Position numbers and translations under genes: made by a program
The notes under the pieces: generated by a model
What the model was told of the DNA's origin: nothing
The model's input: the letters and a program-made list of their open reading frames with translations, nothing else
Databases searched by the model: none
Assembly (NCBI GenBank): GCA_021828185.1
Contig: JAKASI010000005.1
Coordinates: 1-64,000 of the forward strand
Source: an archaeon
GTDB lineage: Archaea; Thermoproteota; Nitrososphaeria; Nitrososphaerales; UBA183
Direction of reading: 5' to 3'
Length of the DNA: 64,000 bases
In this document: in pieces, positions 52,439 to 60,801 of the stretch
How the letters are laid out: each line of letters opens with the position of its first letter
Position numbering within the stretch: the first letter of the stretch is position 1

Positions 52439-53203
52439 ATGGCGTCTGCCGCGTTGGGAAAGATCGAGGTGATTCCGCTCCCCGGGGTCCCGGAAGTAAG
52501 AGAGGGGGCGGACCTCGGGAAGGTCCTGCTGGCATCGGCGGAGGCGCACGGGGTGAAGCTGGCCGATGGCGATATCGTGGTTGTGAAGCAGAAGGTGGTG
52601 TCGAAGGCCGAGGGAAGGCTGGTCCGCATCGACGCCGTCATCCCTGGGAGAAAGGCGAAGAATCTGGCCAAGAGCCAGGGGAAGGACCCCAGGCTAGTCG
52701 AACTGATCCTTCGCGAGGCGGTCCGTATCGTCAGGGCGGGGCATGGAGTGATAATCACAGAGACCAGGCACGGCTTCGTCTGCGCGAACTCGGGCGTGGA
52801 CCAGTCCAACGTGGGCAGGGGGCTCGTGGCGCTCCTCCCTGTCGACCCCGACAGGAGCGCGAGGAAGCTCAGGCGCGAGCTCGAGCGGGCGACCGGGAAG
52901 ATGTTGGCCGTGGTCGTCTCCGACACCTTCGGCCGTCCCTGGCGGATGGGTCAGACCGACGTGGCCATCGGCTGCTCCGGCATCCTCCCACTCGTCCCCT
53001 ATGCGGGGAAGAGGGACCGCTTCGGCTACGAGCTGCGGGTGACCGAGCCTTCGGTCGCGGACGAGGCGGCCGGGTCGGCGGAGCTTGCCATCGGGAAGCT
53101 CAGGGGGATTCCCGCAGCCGTCGTGCGAGGGGTGGAGTACGTCCGGGGCGAATCGGGGGTCAGGTCGATGATCATGCCGCCCGAAAGGGACCTCTTCAGG
53201 TGA
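52439..53203 (+). CDS. cofE: Coenzyme F420:L-glutamate ligase
   Basis: This 254-residue protein adds glutamate residues to F420-0, a GTP-dependent step. The N-terminus IEVIPLPGVPEVREGADLG, then DGDIVVVKQKVVSKAEGR, RHGFVCANSGVDQSNV and VVVSDTFGRPWRMGQTDVAIG are the CofE motifs with metal- and GTP-binding residues. It opens the cofE-cofD-cofC-amidohydrolase operon; cofD follows after 4 bases. Confidence 0.95.
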   Translation: MASAALGKIEVIPLPGVPEVREGADLGKVLLASAEAHGVKLADGDIVVVKQKVVSKAEGRLVRIDAVIPGRKAKNLAKSQGKDPRLVELILREAVRIVRAGHGVIITETRHGFVCANSGVDQSNVGRGLVALLPVDPDRSARKLRRELERATGKMLAVVVSDTFGRPWRMGQTDVAIGCSGILPLVPYAGKRDRFGYELRVTEPSVADEAAGSAELAIGKLRGIPAAVVRGVEYVRGESGVRSMIMPPERDLFR

Positions 53204-53207
53204 GACT

Positions 53208-54122
53208 GTGAGGGTCGTCGCACTGGCAGGGGGGACCGGGTCCGCGAAGCTCCTCAGGGGGCTTCGGAGCCTTCCAATCGACCTGACCGCCGTGGTGAAC
53301 GTCGGGGACAACGCCTGGATCTATGGTGTGTACGTCTGCCCCGACGTCGACATCGCGACCTACACCCTCGCCGGGATCGTCGACGCGAAGAGGGGGTGGG
53401 GGATTGAAGGTGACACCTTCAACTCCCTCGGCGCTCTCTCCCGCCTTGGGAGGGACACCTGGTTCCGGCTCGGAGACCTCGACCTGGCCACCTGCCTCCT
53501 TCGAACGGAGATGATGAGGGAGGGCGCGTCGCTCACGCTGGCCACCGACAGGATACGGAAGGCGCTGGGGGCCGAGACTCCCATCCTCCCGGCCACCGAC
53601 GGGCCGGTAGAGACCTGGGTCTCCACCTCACAGGGGAAGATGCACCTGCAGGAGTTCTGGGTCAGGGAGGGAGGGAAACCGGAGGTGAATGGTGTCACCT
53701 ACCGGGGGGTTCGCGAGTCATCCCCGACTGCAAAGGTGAGGTCGGCCATCCGCAGCGCCGACAGGGTGGTTGTCTGCCCTGCGAACCCGGTGACAAGCAT
53801 CGGCCCCATGCTCGCGCTCCCAGGGTTTCAAGAGCTCCTCGCAGCGGCCAAGGGGAGCGTCGTGGCCCTCTCCCCGATGGTGGGGCGCGCTCCTGTGAGC
53901 GGGCCGGCTGGAAAACTGCTGGAGTCCACGGGGGCTCGGCCAGACTCGGTCGGGGTCGCTGAGCTGTACTCAGACTTCGCCGACGCCATCCTGATTTCTG
54001 GTCAGGATTCGTCGCTGAGGCGCCCGATCGAAGCCCTGGGGGTCAGGTGCGCCCTCACGGACACGATGATGACCGACCGTGCCGCCGAGTCCAGGCTCGC
54101 AAGGGAGCTGTTGGAACTATGA
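53208..54122 (+). CDS. cofD: 2-phospho-L-lactate transferase
   Basis: This 304-residue enzyme transfers the phospholactyl group from LPPG (or a relative) to the flavin-like chromophore Fo, giving F420-0. Motifs: VVALAGGTGSAKLLRGL (nucleotide site), VNVGDNAWIYGVYVCPDVD and VVCPANPVTSIGPMLALPG. GTG start; its stop overlaps the cofC ATG (ATGA). Confidence 0.94.
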   Translation: MRVVALAGGTGSAKLLRGLRSLPIDLTAVVNVGDNAWIYGVYVCPDVDIATYTLAGIVDAKRGWGIEGDTFNSLGALSRLGRDTWFRLGDLDLATCLLRTEMMREGASLTLATDRIRKALGAETPILPATDGPVETWVSTSQGKMHLQEFWVREGGKPEVNGVTYRGVRESSPTAKVRSAIRSADRVVVCPANPVTSIGPMLALPGFQELLAAAKGSVVALSPMVGRAPVSGPAGKLLESTGARPDSVGVAELYSDFADAILISGQDSSLRRPIEALGVRCALTDTMMTDRAAESRLARELLEL

Positions 54123-54751
54123 ACTCGACGGTGGTGATAATCCCTGTGAAGTCTTCAGGGAAGAAGTCCAGGCTGGCAAGGGTGCTCGACGAGGGAGGGC
54201 GGGAGGAGTTTGCCGGGCTGCTGCTGGCGGAGGTCCTCGGCGAGGTGAGGAAGGCGGGGCTCCTTCGCTCCTGCAGCGTGGTTTCTCCTGATGAGACGAT
54301 ACTCGGAATGGCAGAAAGGGCGGGAGCCCAGACAGTCCCGGAGGAGGACGCCGCGGGGTTCGACACCGCCGTCGCCAGGGGGCTTCGCGGGGTTCGGGGG
54401 CATCCCGACGTGCTCATAATCCCCGCCGACCTCCCTCTGCTGGAGGCGTCAGAGCTGCTCCACCTGCTCGGGGCCAGGTTGGACGGTCTCGGAGCGGTCA
54501 TCGTCCCCTCGCGGGCTTTCGACGGCACCAACGCGATGCTTTTTTCGCTGTCTGCCCCTGTCCCCCTGAGCTATGACGACGACAGCTTCTGGAACCACCT
54601 CTCGGGGGCAGCCCGGCGGAGCTTGTCTGTCAGAGTGTGCACCGAGCCGGGACTCACCTTCGACGTCGACTCCCCTTCAGACTTCAGGGCCCTCGCTCTT
54701 TCCAGGTCGAAGAGGCCGCCGGCCGAGTTCGCCAGGAGGATGACGCGGTGA
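54119..54751 (+). CDS. cofC: 2-phospho-L-lactate guanylyltransferase
   Basis: This 210-residue nucleotidyltransferase makes the activated phospholactate-GMP used by CofD. The strand-loop VVIIPVKSSGKKSRLARVL, VLIIPADLPLL (Asp pair) and GLTFDVDSPSDFRALAL match CofC. Starts in the cofD stop; its own stop overlaps the GTG of the next gene (GTGA), so four genes are translationally chained. Confidence 0.92.
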   Translation: MNSTVVIIPVKSSGKKSRLARVLDEGGREEFAGLLLAEVLGEVRKAGLLRSCSVVSPDETILGMAERAGAQTVPEEDAAGFDTAVARGLRGVRGHPDVLIIPADLPLLEASELLHLLGARLDGLGAVIVPSRAFDGTNAMLFSLSAPVPLSYDDDSFWNHLSGAARRSLSVRVCTEPGLTFDVDSPSDFRALALSRSKRPPAEFARRMTR

Positions 54752-56274
54752 CAGGGCTCCTGATTCGGAACTGCGTGATCTCCGGTGCCCCGTCCAGCTC
54801 CGTCTACATCGAAGGCGGCAGGATCTCAGAGATATCCAGGGAAAGCGAACTGGCCGCACCGAGCGGGTGCGAGGTGATCGAGGCGAACGGGGGGACCCTC
54901 CTCCCAGGGTTGACCGACTCTCACTGCCATCCGTTCGAGTATGGCAGGCTGAAGCGGAGCCTCGACCTCAGAGGGACCGGCAACATCACCGGGGTCCGCC
55001 TGAGACTGCAGGCAAGAGTCCAGCGGGCCGAGCCAGGAGAATGGATCTTCGGCCGGGGGTGGAATCAGGAGGACTTCCCCGACAGGAAGATGCCCACCCA
55101 TGCGGACATCGACGACATCACTCGGTCCAATCCGACAATGCTTTCGAGGGCCTGCGGGCACATCGCACTCCTGAACAGCAGGGCCATCGAGGAGCTCGGG
55201 TTCGGCTCCAGGAGAGGGGAGGAGTTCGAGAGGGACGGTGCTGGGAACCTTACCGGAATCGTAAAGGAGGGGGCGATGACCGAGGCGCTTGCAGGGATCC
55301 CCAAGACCCCCGGAGCGTCTCCGTCCGACCTGCAGGCGGTGGAGGCCGAGGCTGCCCGGCTCGGGCTTACGACCCTCCACTGCATTCTGTCCCCCGAAGG
55401 CTTCCGGGAGGAGCTCGCTGCCCTCGCCGCCATGGCGGGGTCGCGCACCCTCTCGCTCCGGTACAGAGTCTACCTCCCCCCCGGCGCACTGGATTTGCCT
55501 GACCCGGGGCTGGGACCCAGGCTGAAGGGGGACAGGGTGAGAATCAACGGGGTGAAGCTCTTCACCGACGGCTCCCTCGGGGCGAGGACCGCGGCCCTTC
55601 GGGAACCCTACTCCGACAAGCCCGAAACGACCGGGATGCTCCGGTACACCGACGAGGAACTTTCGGTGGTCGTCGAGAAGGTCGACGCCCGGGGGCTGCA
55701 GGCCATCGTCCATGCCATAGGAGACAGGGCAGTGGAGCAGGCGGTCGATTCGCTGTCGAGAGTGACAGGGGCGACGAACCCCAGAAGGCACAGGATCGAG
55801 CACGCAGGGGTCCTCCCGAAGGACCTGCGCGGCAGGATGGCGAAGCACGGCATCAGAGCCGCGGTCCAGCCGATGTTCGTGACCTCCGACACCTGGGCCG
55901 TCGACCGGCTGGGGGAAGAGAGGGTCAGGGACTACTACCCGCTGAGGTCCATGACCGCGGAGGGGATCACGGCCTCAGGGAGTTCGGACTCCCCGGTCGA
56001 GTCTCTGAGCCCGGTCCTCGGGATGTGGGCTGCAATGACGCGCGGGGGGTCGGTCCCCGAGGAGTCTCTCGACCTCGCGCAGGCCTTGGCTCTCTACACC
56101 TCAAACGCCGCTTCGAACGGCTTTGACGAAGCTTCGCTCTCGGAGGGGGCTCCCGCGAACCTGACAGTCCTCGACTCGGACGTATCCGGGATGCACCCGG
56201 CCCTCCTGAGGAAAGTTGGTGTCCTGTCGACTCTGGTCGAAGGTGCGGCGGTCCACTCCTACGGGGCCGGCTAG
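54748..56274 (+). CDS. YtcJ-type metal-dependent amidohydrolase
   Basis: This 508-residue protein is a member of the amidohydrolase superfamily. LLPGLTDSHCHPFEYG holds the HxH metal pair (His-Cys-His), GVKLFTDGSLGARTA the bridging-Lys region, VHAIGDRAVEQA and RRHRIEHAG the His ligands, and TASGSSDSPVESLSP the catalytic Asp. The start is GTG within the cofC stop. The substrate is unknown; its place as the fourth gene of the F420 operon may hint at a role linked to F420 or simply reflect transcription. Confidence 0.88.
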   Translation: MTGLLIRNCVISGAPSSSVYIEGGRISEISRESELAAPSGCEVIEANGGTLLPGLTDSHCHPFEYGRLKRSLDLRGTGNITGVRLRLQARVQRAEPGEWIFGRGWNQEDFPDRKMPTHADIDDITRSNPTMLSRACGHIALLNSRAIEELGFGSRRGEEFERDGAGNLTGIVKEGAMTEALAGIPKTPGASPSDLQAVEAEAARLGLTTLHCILSPEGFREELAALAAMAGSRTLSLRYRVYLPPGALDLPDPGLGPRLKGDRVRINGVKLFTDGSLGARTAALREPYSDKPETTGMLRYTDEELSVVVEKVDARGLQAIVHAIGDRAVEQAVDSLSRVTGATNPRRHRIEHAGVLPKDLRGRMAKHGIRAAVQPMFVTSDTWAVDRLGEERVRDYYPLRSMTAEGITASGSSDSPVESLSPVLGMWAAMTRGGSVPEESLDLAQALALYTSNAASNGFDEASLSEGAPANLTVLDSDVSGMHPALLRKVGVLSTLVEGAAVHSYGAG

Positions 56275-56780
56275 TTCTTCTGGAACTTCCCGGACTTGCC
56301 GTCGTATCTCAGGAGCCCGGCGTAGATGGCCCAGTGTATCAGGAGGGCCTGTATGAGCGCTTCGTTCATCTCCGGCTGGTAGTGCCACTTTAGACCGATC
56401 TCCTGCAGGCTCTCGGCGACCTGGTCTGCGGTGACGGGCTTTCCCTTCGAGGCGAGCTCCAGGGCCGTGCGGAACGGCTCTATGGTCGCCAGCCTGTCCT
56501 TGAGGAGCCTCAGTTTGTTCTTCGATGTCTTCTGGAACTTCAGGCCGATTTCGGTCAGGTGCACGTCCCCCTTCTCCGACCTGACGAGCCCCAGCATCTC
56601 GGCGGCATCGAGGACTGGCAGGAGGACCGCGATGTCTGCGCCCATTTCGTCCGCCAGCTTCGGCGCGTCCACCTTCCCCCCAATGCTCCCGGTGATCTCC
56701 ACAAGACTGATGACCTGGCCCCCTCGGACGTTCCCCGGCATCATCAGCGCCGTGGGGAGCGGTCTGTGCGGCTCTGCCAA
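56271..56780 (-). CDS. AAA-associated (ABC anion transporter accessory) protein
   Basis: This 169-residue protein is largely helical and winged-helix-like: VRGGQVISLVEITGSIGGKVD, then ADIAVLLPVLDAAEMLGLVRSEKG, and a C-terminal four-helix part ending ALIQALLIHWAIYAGLLRYDG. It matches the domain attached to or encoded beside archaeal nitrate/sulfonate-type ABC ATPases (COG4754-like). Here it is a separate gene 52 bases after the ATPase gene. TTG start; a TATA-like CGCTTAAAT lies about 35 nt upstream. Confidence 0.78.
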   Translation of the reverse strand: MAEPHRPLPTALMMPGNVRGGQVISLVEITGSIGGKVDAPKLADEMGADIAVLLPVLDAAEMLGLVRSEKGDVHLTEIGLKFQKTSKNKLRLLKDRLATIEPFRTALELASKGKPVTADQVAESLQEIGLKWHYQPEMNEALIQALLIHWAIYAGLLRYDGKSGKFQKN

Positions 56781-56832
56781 CTATCTCACCGCCGGCGGTC
56801 GGGGGTCTCCGATTTAAGCGGGTCTTCGTTCT

Positions 56833-57618
56833 TCATGATAGGAGCGAGTACACCCTGTCCACCCACTGGAAGAACTCGTCGGATTTCTTGTTCCGCGGCC
56901 TCGGCATGTTCACTTTGACCTCCCCCACCACGTGGGCCGGCCTCTGGGAAAGCACCACCACCTTGTCGGCCAGCTCGACGATCTCCTCCACGTTGTGACT
57001 GACGAGGATCACCGTCTGGATGGAGTTGTTGGGGTTGATCAGCAGGGTGTACGTCTCCGTCCGCAGCCTCTCTGCAGTAAGGTCGTCCAGCGAGCTGAAT
57101 GGTTCGTCAAGAAGCATCACGCGCGGGTCGCCGGCGAGCGCCCTGGCGACACCCACCCGCTGCTTCATCCCCCCCGATAGCTCCCCCGGATAGACGCTCT
57201 CGAACCCCTGCAGCCCCGCGACCTCCAGGGCGTTCGAAGCCTTCATGGTCTTCTGCTCGTTGCTCAGGTCTTTTCGCGAGCTCAGGCCGAACATCACGTT
57301 CTCCAGCGCCGTCCTCCAAGGGAGGAGGACGAAGTTCTGGAAGACCATCGATATGTCGTCCCTCGGGCCCTTCACCTCCGAGTCCAGGACCCTCACGCTC
57401 CCTGACGTCGGCTTGATCAACCCGGAGACTATCCTCAACAGCGTCGACTTGCCGCACCCAGACGGACCCGTGACCGCGACCAGCTCGTCCTTGGCCGCGG
57501 TTAGAGACACATCAGCGAGGACCGGGAGCGGCTCCTTTTCCTTTCTATAGTCGAGGCTTACGTGGTCCACCGTGACGATCGTCGTGCCGGCTGCAATCTG
57601 GGCCTGCCCCTGGGACAA
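56833..57618 (-). CDS. NitT/TauT-type ABC transporter ATP-binding protein
   Basis: This 261-residue ATPase has Walker A GPSGCGKSTLL, the Q-loop ISMVFQNFVLLPW, signature LSGGMKQRVGVARAL, Walker B RVMLLDEPFSSLDDL and VSHNVEEIVELADKVVVLS. These details (FQNFVLLPW, EEIVELAD) mark the nitrate/sulfonate/taurine branch of importers. It follows the double permease gene after 18 bases. Confidence 0.93.
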   Translation of the reverse strand: MSQGQAQIAAGTTIVTVDHVSLDYRKEKEPLPVLADVSLTAAKDELVAVTGPSGCGKSTLLRIVSGLIKPTSGSVRVLDSEVKGPRDDISMVFQNFVLLPWRTALENVMFGLSSRKDLSNEQKTMKASNALEVAGLQGFESVYPGELSGGMKQRVGVARALAGDPRVMLLDEPFSSLDDLTAERLRTETYTLLINPNNSIQTVILVSHNVEEIVELADKVVVLSQRPAHVVGEVKVNMPRPRNKKSDEFFQWVDRVYSLLS

Positions 57619-57636
57619 CTCCGCGCCTCCCGATTT

Positions 57637-59229
57637 CTACCTGTTATACGCGTAACGCTTCGTCACGCCGTGGTAAATCCTGCGCCAGACCGTCAGATTG
57701 AACCCGACTATCAGGGTCGTCATCGAAAGGACAGCGAGCGCGAGCATCAGGTAGTTAGAGTTGTACGTAGCTATGTCAATCAACTTCCCTATGCCCGTCG
57801 ACACCTGCGACTTCACGACGGTTACCACGGTCGTGCCGTTCGAGAGGGTCTCGGTGAAGTACTCGGATATTATCAGGGCGTTCCAGGCCCCTCCGATCGC
57901 CGTTATCGACCCGGTGATGAAGCCAGTGAACGCTCCCGGCAGGTATACGTTCCTCCAGGCAGTCCACCTGCTCGCGTGGTACACCTTGGGGAGCTCCTTG
58001 AGGTCCGCCGGGAGCGTCCTCACTCCTGCCATGACGTTGAATATGATGTACCAGATGATTGCGAGCATGATCACCAGCGTGGAGACTGCTTCTGGGGTCT
58101 GCCCAAGGACAGGGATGAGGAGGATGGCGGGCAGCAGGATGGGGGCGGGGATTGACGAGACCACTTCGAGAACGGGAGAAACGGTGTCGTAGAGCCTGAA
58201 GTTCAGAGATATTGCGATGCCAAGGGGAAGTCCGATGGCCACGCAGATCGCGTAGACGTACCATACCCGAACGAAGGACGTGGCAAGCGCGACCAGAACC
58301 TGCGACTCGTCGCTCAGGACAAGGGAGAGCGGCGGCACACCCCCGAAGCTGACCCCGGAGTGAGCCACCGAGCTGAACGCCAGGAGGCCAAAGAGCACGA
58401 AGAAGATTACTACTGCATACTTGGCCCCCTTCCCGAACTTGGCTATGGTGGACGTGAACCGGCTGACCCCCATGTCGTGGGCAAGGAGGAAGAGCTTCGA
58501 TATGGCCCTGTGGTTCACGTAGGAATAGAACCTGGTTATCGGATCTCTGTGCTGCTCCCTCGGCTCCTCCATCATCTTGAACTTCTCCGACCAGAGCGCA
58601 AACGCCCTCAGGAAGAGGTACCGCCAGACGACGACGGCCACCACGATTCCTGCTATGAGGAGGACGTAGTCCCCGAAGTCCCCGTTGGCGAACTGATTGG
58701 CGCCTATGCCTATGCCGTAGGGGATCGGAACCTGCTTCCCGGTGCCGACGACTATGATCTCGCTGGCGGTGAGGAAGAAGAGGCCTACGGCCCAGGAGAT
58801 CTGGGTGTTGTAGGCTATCCGGCTCATCGAAGCGGGGATATACAGAGAGCGAATCCGCTGCCAGGCCGAACTCCGGGTGACGTTGAACAGGTCGACGTAG
58901 TCTTGGGGGATGGCCTTTACCGCCTCGTACACGCCGAAGGCGATGTTCCAAGACATGCTCGTGAAGATGAGAACGATCACCGCGAGGTTCGCGCCGACGA
59001 AGTCAGGGAGCGCCCCATAGATCCCTGCGATGACGAACGGAAAGAACCCCAGGATAGGGATTGACTGGAAGATGTCCAGGAGAGGAAGGATCACCGCTTC
59101 GGCTCGCTTGCTCCGCGCCGCCCAGATCCCGACGGCAAGCGCGAAGACGATGCTCAGCCCCAGGGCAAGTATCATCCTTATCCAAGATGACACGATGTCG
59201 AGGGCAACCAGGCCGAATTGCAGAGTCAC
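57637..59229 (-). CDS. Duplicated ABC anion permease
   Basis: This 530-residue protein contains two complete permease units fused in one chain. Each has a NitT/TauT-type coupling segment: EAVKAIPQDYVDLFNVTRSSAW in the first and AGVRTLPADLKELPKVYHASRW in the second. About twelve transmembrane helices are visible, with a soluble linker near residues 220-255. It matches the archaeal duplicated anion permease (COG4986-like). No substrate-binding protein gene is found nearby, which is unusual for an importer. Confidence 0.9.
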   Translation of the reverse strand: MTLQFGLVALDIVSSWIRMILALGLSIVFALAVGIWAARSKRAEAVILPLLDIFQSIPILGFFPFVIAGIYGALPDFVGANLAVIVLIFTSMSWNIAFGVYEAVKAIPQDYVDLFNVTRSSAWQRIRSLYIPASMSRIAYNTQISWAVGLFFLTASEIIVVGTGKQVPIPYGIGIGANQFANGDFGDYVLLIAGIVVAVVVWRYLFLRAFALWSEKFKMMEEPREQHRDPITRFYSYVNHRAISKLFLLAHDMGVSRFTSTIAKFGKGAKYAVVIFFVLFGLLAFSSVAHSGVSFGGVPPLSLVLSDESQVLVALATSFVRVWYVYAICVAIGLPLGIAISLNFRLYDTVSPVLEVVSSIPAPILLPAILLIPVLGQTPEAVSTLVIMLAIIWYIIFNVMAGVRTLPADLKELPKVYHASRWTAWRNVYLPGAFTGFITGSITAIGGAWNALIISEYFTETLSNGTTVVTVVKSQVSTGIGKLIDIATYNSNYLMLALAVLSMTTLIVGFNLTVWRRIYHGVTKRYAYNR

Positions 59230-59281
59230 TTTAGGCCCTCAGAACGCTGCGCGACCGAATGTCGTATTTACAGTTTCTAAT

Positions 59282-59776
59282 TCAGCGGATGTACGGAGTG
59301 CTCGATGAATCGAACCGTCTGACGGTTTGGTACTCCCCCTTGTCCCGGAATATGGAGAGCTTCTCGAGGTCGGGAAAGAACTGATTCAGCGGGTGTGTGG
59401 TCATCTCTCCGGCAAGGTGCTTCTTCCCGAGGAACTCGTCAGCGATCCGCCTCCCCAGCTGCCTGACCTGCCTGTCGCTGGTGTACCCCAGGGTGTGAAG
59501 ATATTCGTGGAGTAGTATCATGAACACGTACGAGTTCCGCCGCGACCTGGACCTCGACAGCCTCTCCACGATCCTGAGAATGTTTCTGTTCATCACGATG
59601 GCGTTCGACCCCATCTCGTGATAGGCCCCCACGTCGTTGGGGATGTCTGCCAGGACCAGGGTGAGCCCTGCCCTGTGCAGCCCCAGGGTCCTCTCGGTCG
59701 CCGCCTTCACCATCTCGAAGATGGCGTCGAACCCCTCGGCAACTGATAGCGCACGCCGGTTGTCCTGGAGGGTCAC
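59282..59776 (-). CDS. Putative zinc metallopeptidase-like protein
   Basis: About 164 residues from GTG 59776, 27 nt after a TATA-like TTTTAATTA (59799-59807). It contains the zincin motif MILLHEYLHTLGY (HExxH), with a nearby Asp/Arg stretch (TSDRQVRQLG) in place of a clear third ligand, and a distal EMTTHPLNQFFPDL. It may be a small metalloprotease. The open frame continues to 59965, but the extra part reads like noise and lies upstream of the TATA box. Confidence 0.62.
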   Translation of the reverse strand: MTLQDNRRALSVAEGFDAIFEMVKAATERTLGLHRAGLTLVLADIPNDVGAYHEMGSNAIVMNRNILRIVERLSRSRSRRNSYVFMILLHEYLHTLGYTSDRQVRQLGRRIADEFLGKKHLAGEMTTHPLNQFFPDLEKLSIFRDKGEYQTVRRFDSSSTPYIR

Positions 59777-60041
59777 GGTCCCGTTTGGAGGGCTCGGGTA
59801 ATTAAAACCCGCGCGAAAGTCAGACGCCTCGTATGGCCGGTCCGGTCTGGTCAGGGGAGTGTCGAGGCTCTGGGCTCGCCCACTGCCGACTCTGGGCAGG
59901 AACGGAGCCTCCCTTAGGGCAGACCGCCAGCAATCAGTCAGGGCCCATTGTCCGTCCGCGAACACGGAGATGAGTGTTTTGCCGCCGCACCCCTCATCGT
60001 TTACATCAGGGCTGAACTCGCTGGATCTTCCAAACGAATGC

Positions 60042-60048
60042 TTTATAC
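60042..60048 (+). promoter_or_regulatory. TATA-like box of the molybdenum hydroxylase operon
   Basis: TTTATAC is centred 29 nt upstream of the ATG at 60073, consistent with a leaderless transcript. The box stands within a clean gap of about 300 bases between divergent genes. Confidence 0.5.
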
Positions 60049-60072
60049 GCAGCTCCCCCTAACAGATTAGGG

Positions 60073-60801
60073 ATGGCCCGAGAGGACTCTTCGGGGCAGA
60101 AGTCTAAAGACGAAACAGCCGAGGAAAGAGCTGACGTCGAATCGCGGGACTCGAAAATGAATAGGCGGACTTTCCTGAAAGTGAGTGCGGTTTCTGCTGG
60201 TGTCGCTGGCCTCGGCGGACTCGCCCTGACCACGGGCAACAGCACAACGGTGCTGCAGCCTCCGACAGAGAGCGTGCCCACGACGTCCAACTCGGATCCC
60301 TTCGCCCTTCAGGCTGTCAAACTGAACATAAACGGGAAGGACTACGAAGTCGGGGTTGAGCCGAGGGACATGCTGAACAACGTGCTCCGTGACAGCCTCG
60401 GCCTAATCGGCACGAAGAGGCCGTGTAACAGGGGGGAGTGCGGTGGGTGTACCGTGCTGGTCGACGACGTCCCCACAATGTCGTGCAGTTTCCCCGCGTA
60501 CCGAGCGGCGGGCCACAAGGTCATCACGGTCGAGGGGTACAACATGAATCCCGCCACTCAGGAGAGCAACATTCTCAATGCGCTGCAACTAGCCTGGGTC
60601 CAAGAAGACGGTGGACAGTGCAGTGGCTGTCAGCCAGGGCAGATCATGTCCGCGACCGCGCTCCTGATGAGCAACCCGAACCCCAGCGTCGACGAGATAA
60701 AGTCTGCCATGAGCGGGAACATCTGCAGGTGCGGGAACTACGCGGGCATCATCGCCAGCATCCAACTGGCGGCGAAGAATCTCCAGGGAGGTAGCGCGTG
60801 A
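60073..60801 (+). CDS. Molybdenum hydroxylase 2Fe-2S subunit with Tat signal
   Basis: This 242-residue protein is the iron-sulfur subunit of a xanthine dehydrogenase/aldehyde oxidase-type enzyme. A twin-arginine signal (NRRTFLKVSAVSAGVAGLGG) at about residues 33-55 sends the complex out of the cytoplasm. The first 2Fe-2S site is RPCNRGECGGCTVLVD with a later cysteine (SCSF); the second is QCSGCQPGQ and CRCGNY. The Tat-bearing small subunit should carry the other folded subunits across the membrane. Its stop overlaps the start of the Mo subunit (TGATG). Confidence 0.93.
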   Translation: MAREDSSGQKSKDETAEERADVESRDSKMNRRTFLKVSAVSAGVAGLGGLALTTGNSTTVLQPPTESVPTTSNSDPFALQAVKLNINGKDYEVGVEPRDMLNNVLRDSLGLIGTKRPCNRGECGGCTVLVDDVPTMSCSFPAYRAAGHKVITVEGYNMNPATQESNILNALQLAWVQEDGGQCSGCQPGQIMSATALLMSNPNPSVDEIKSAMSGNICRCGNYAGIIASIQLAAKNLQGGSA

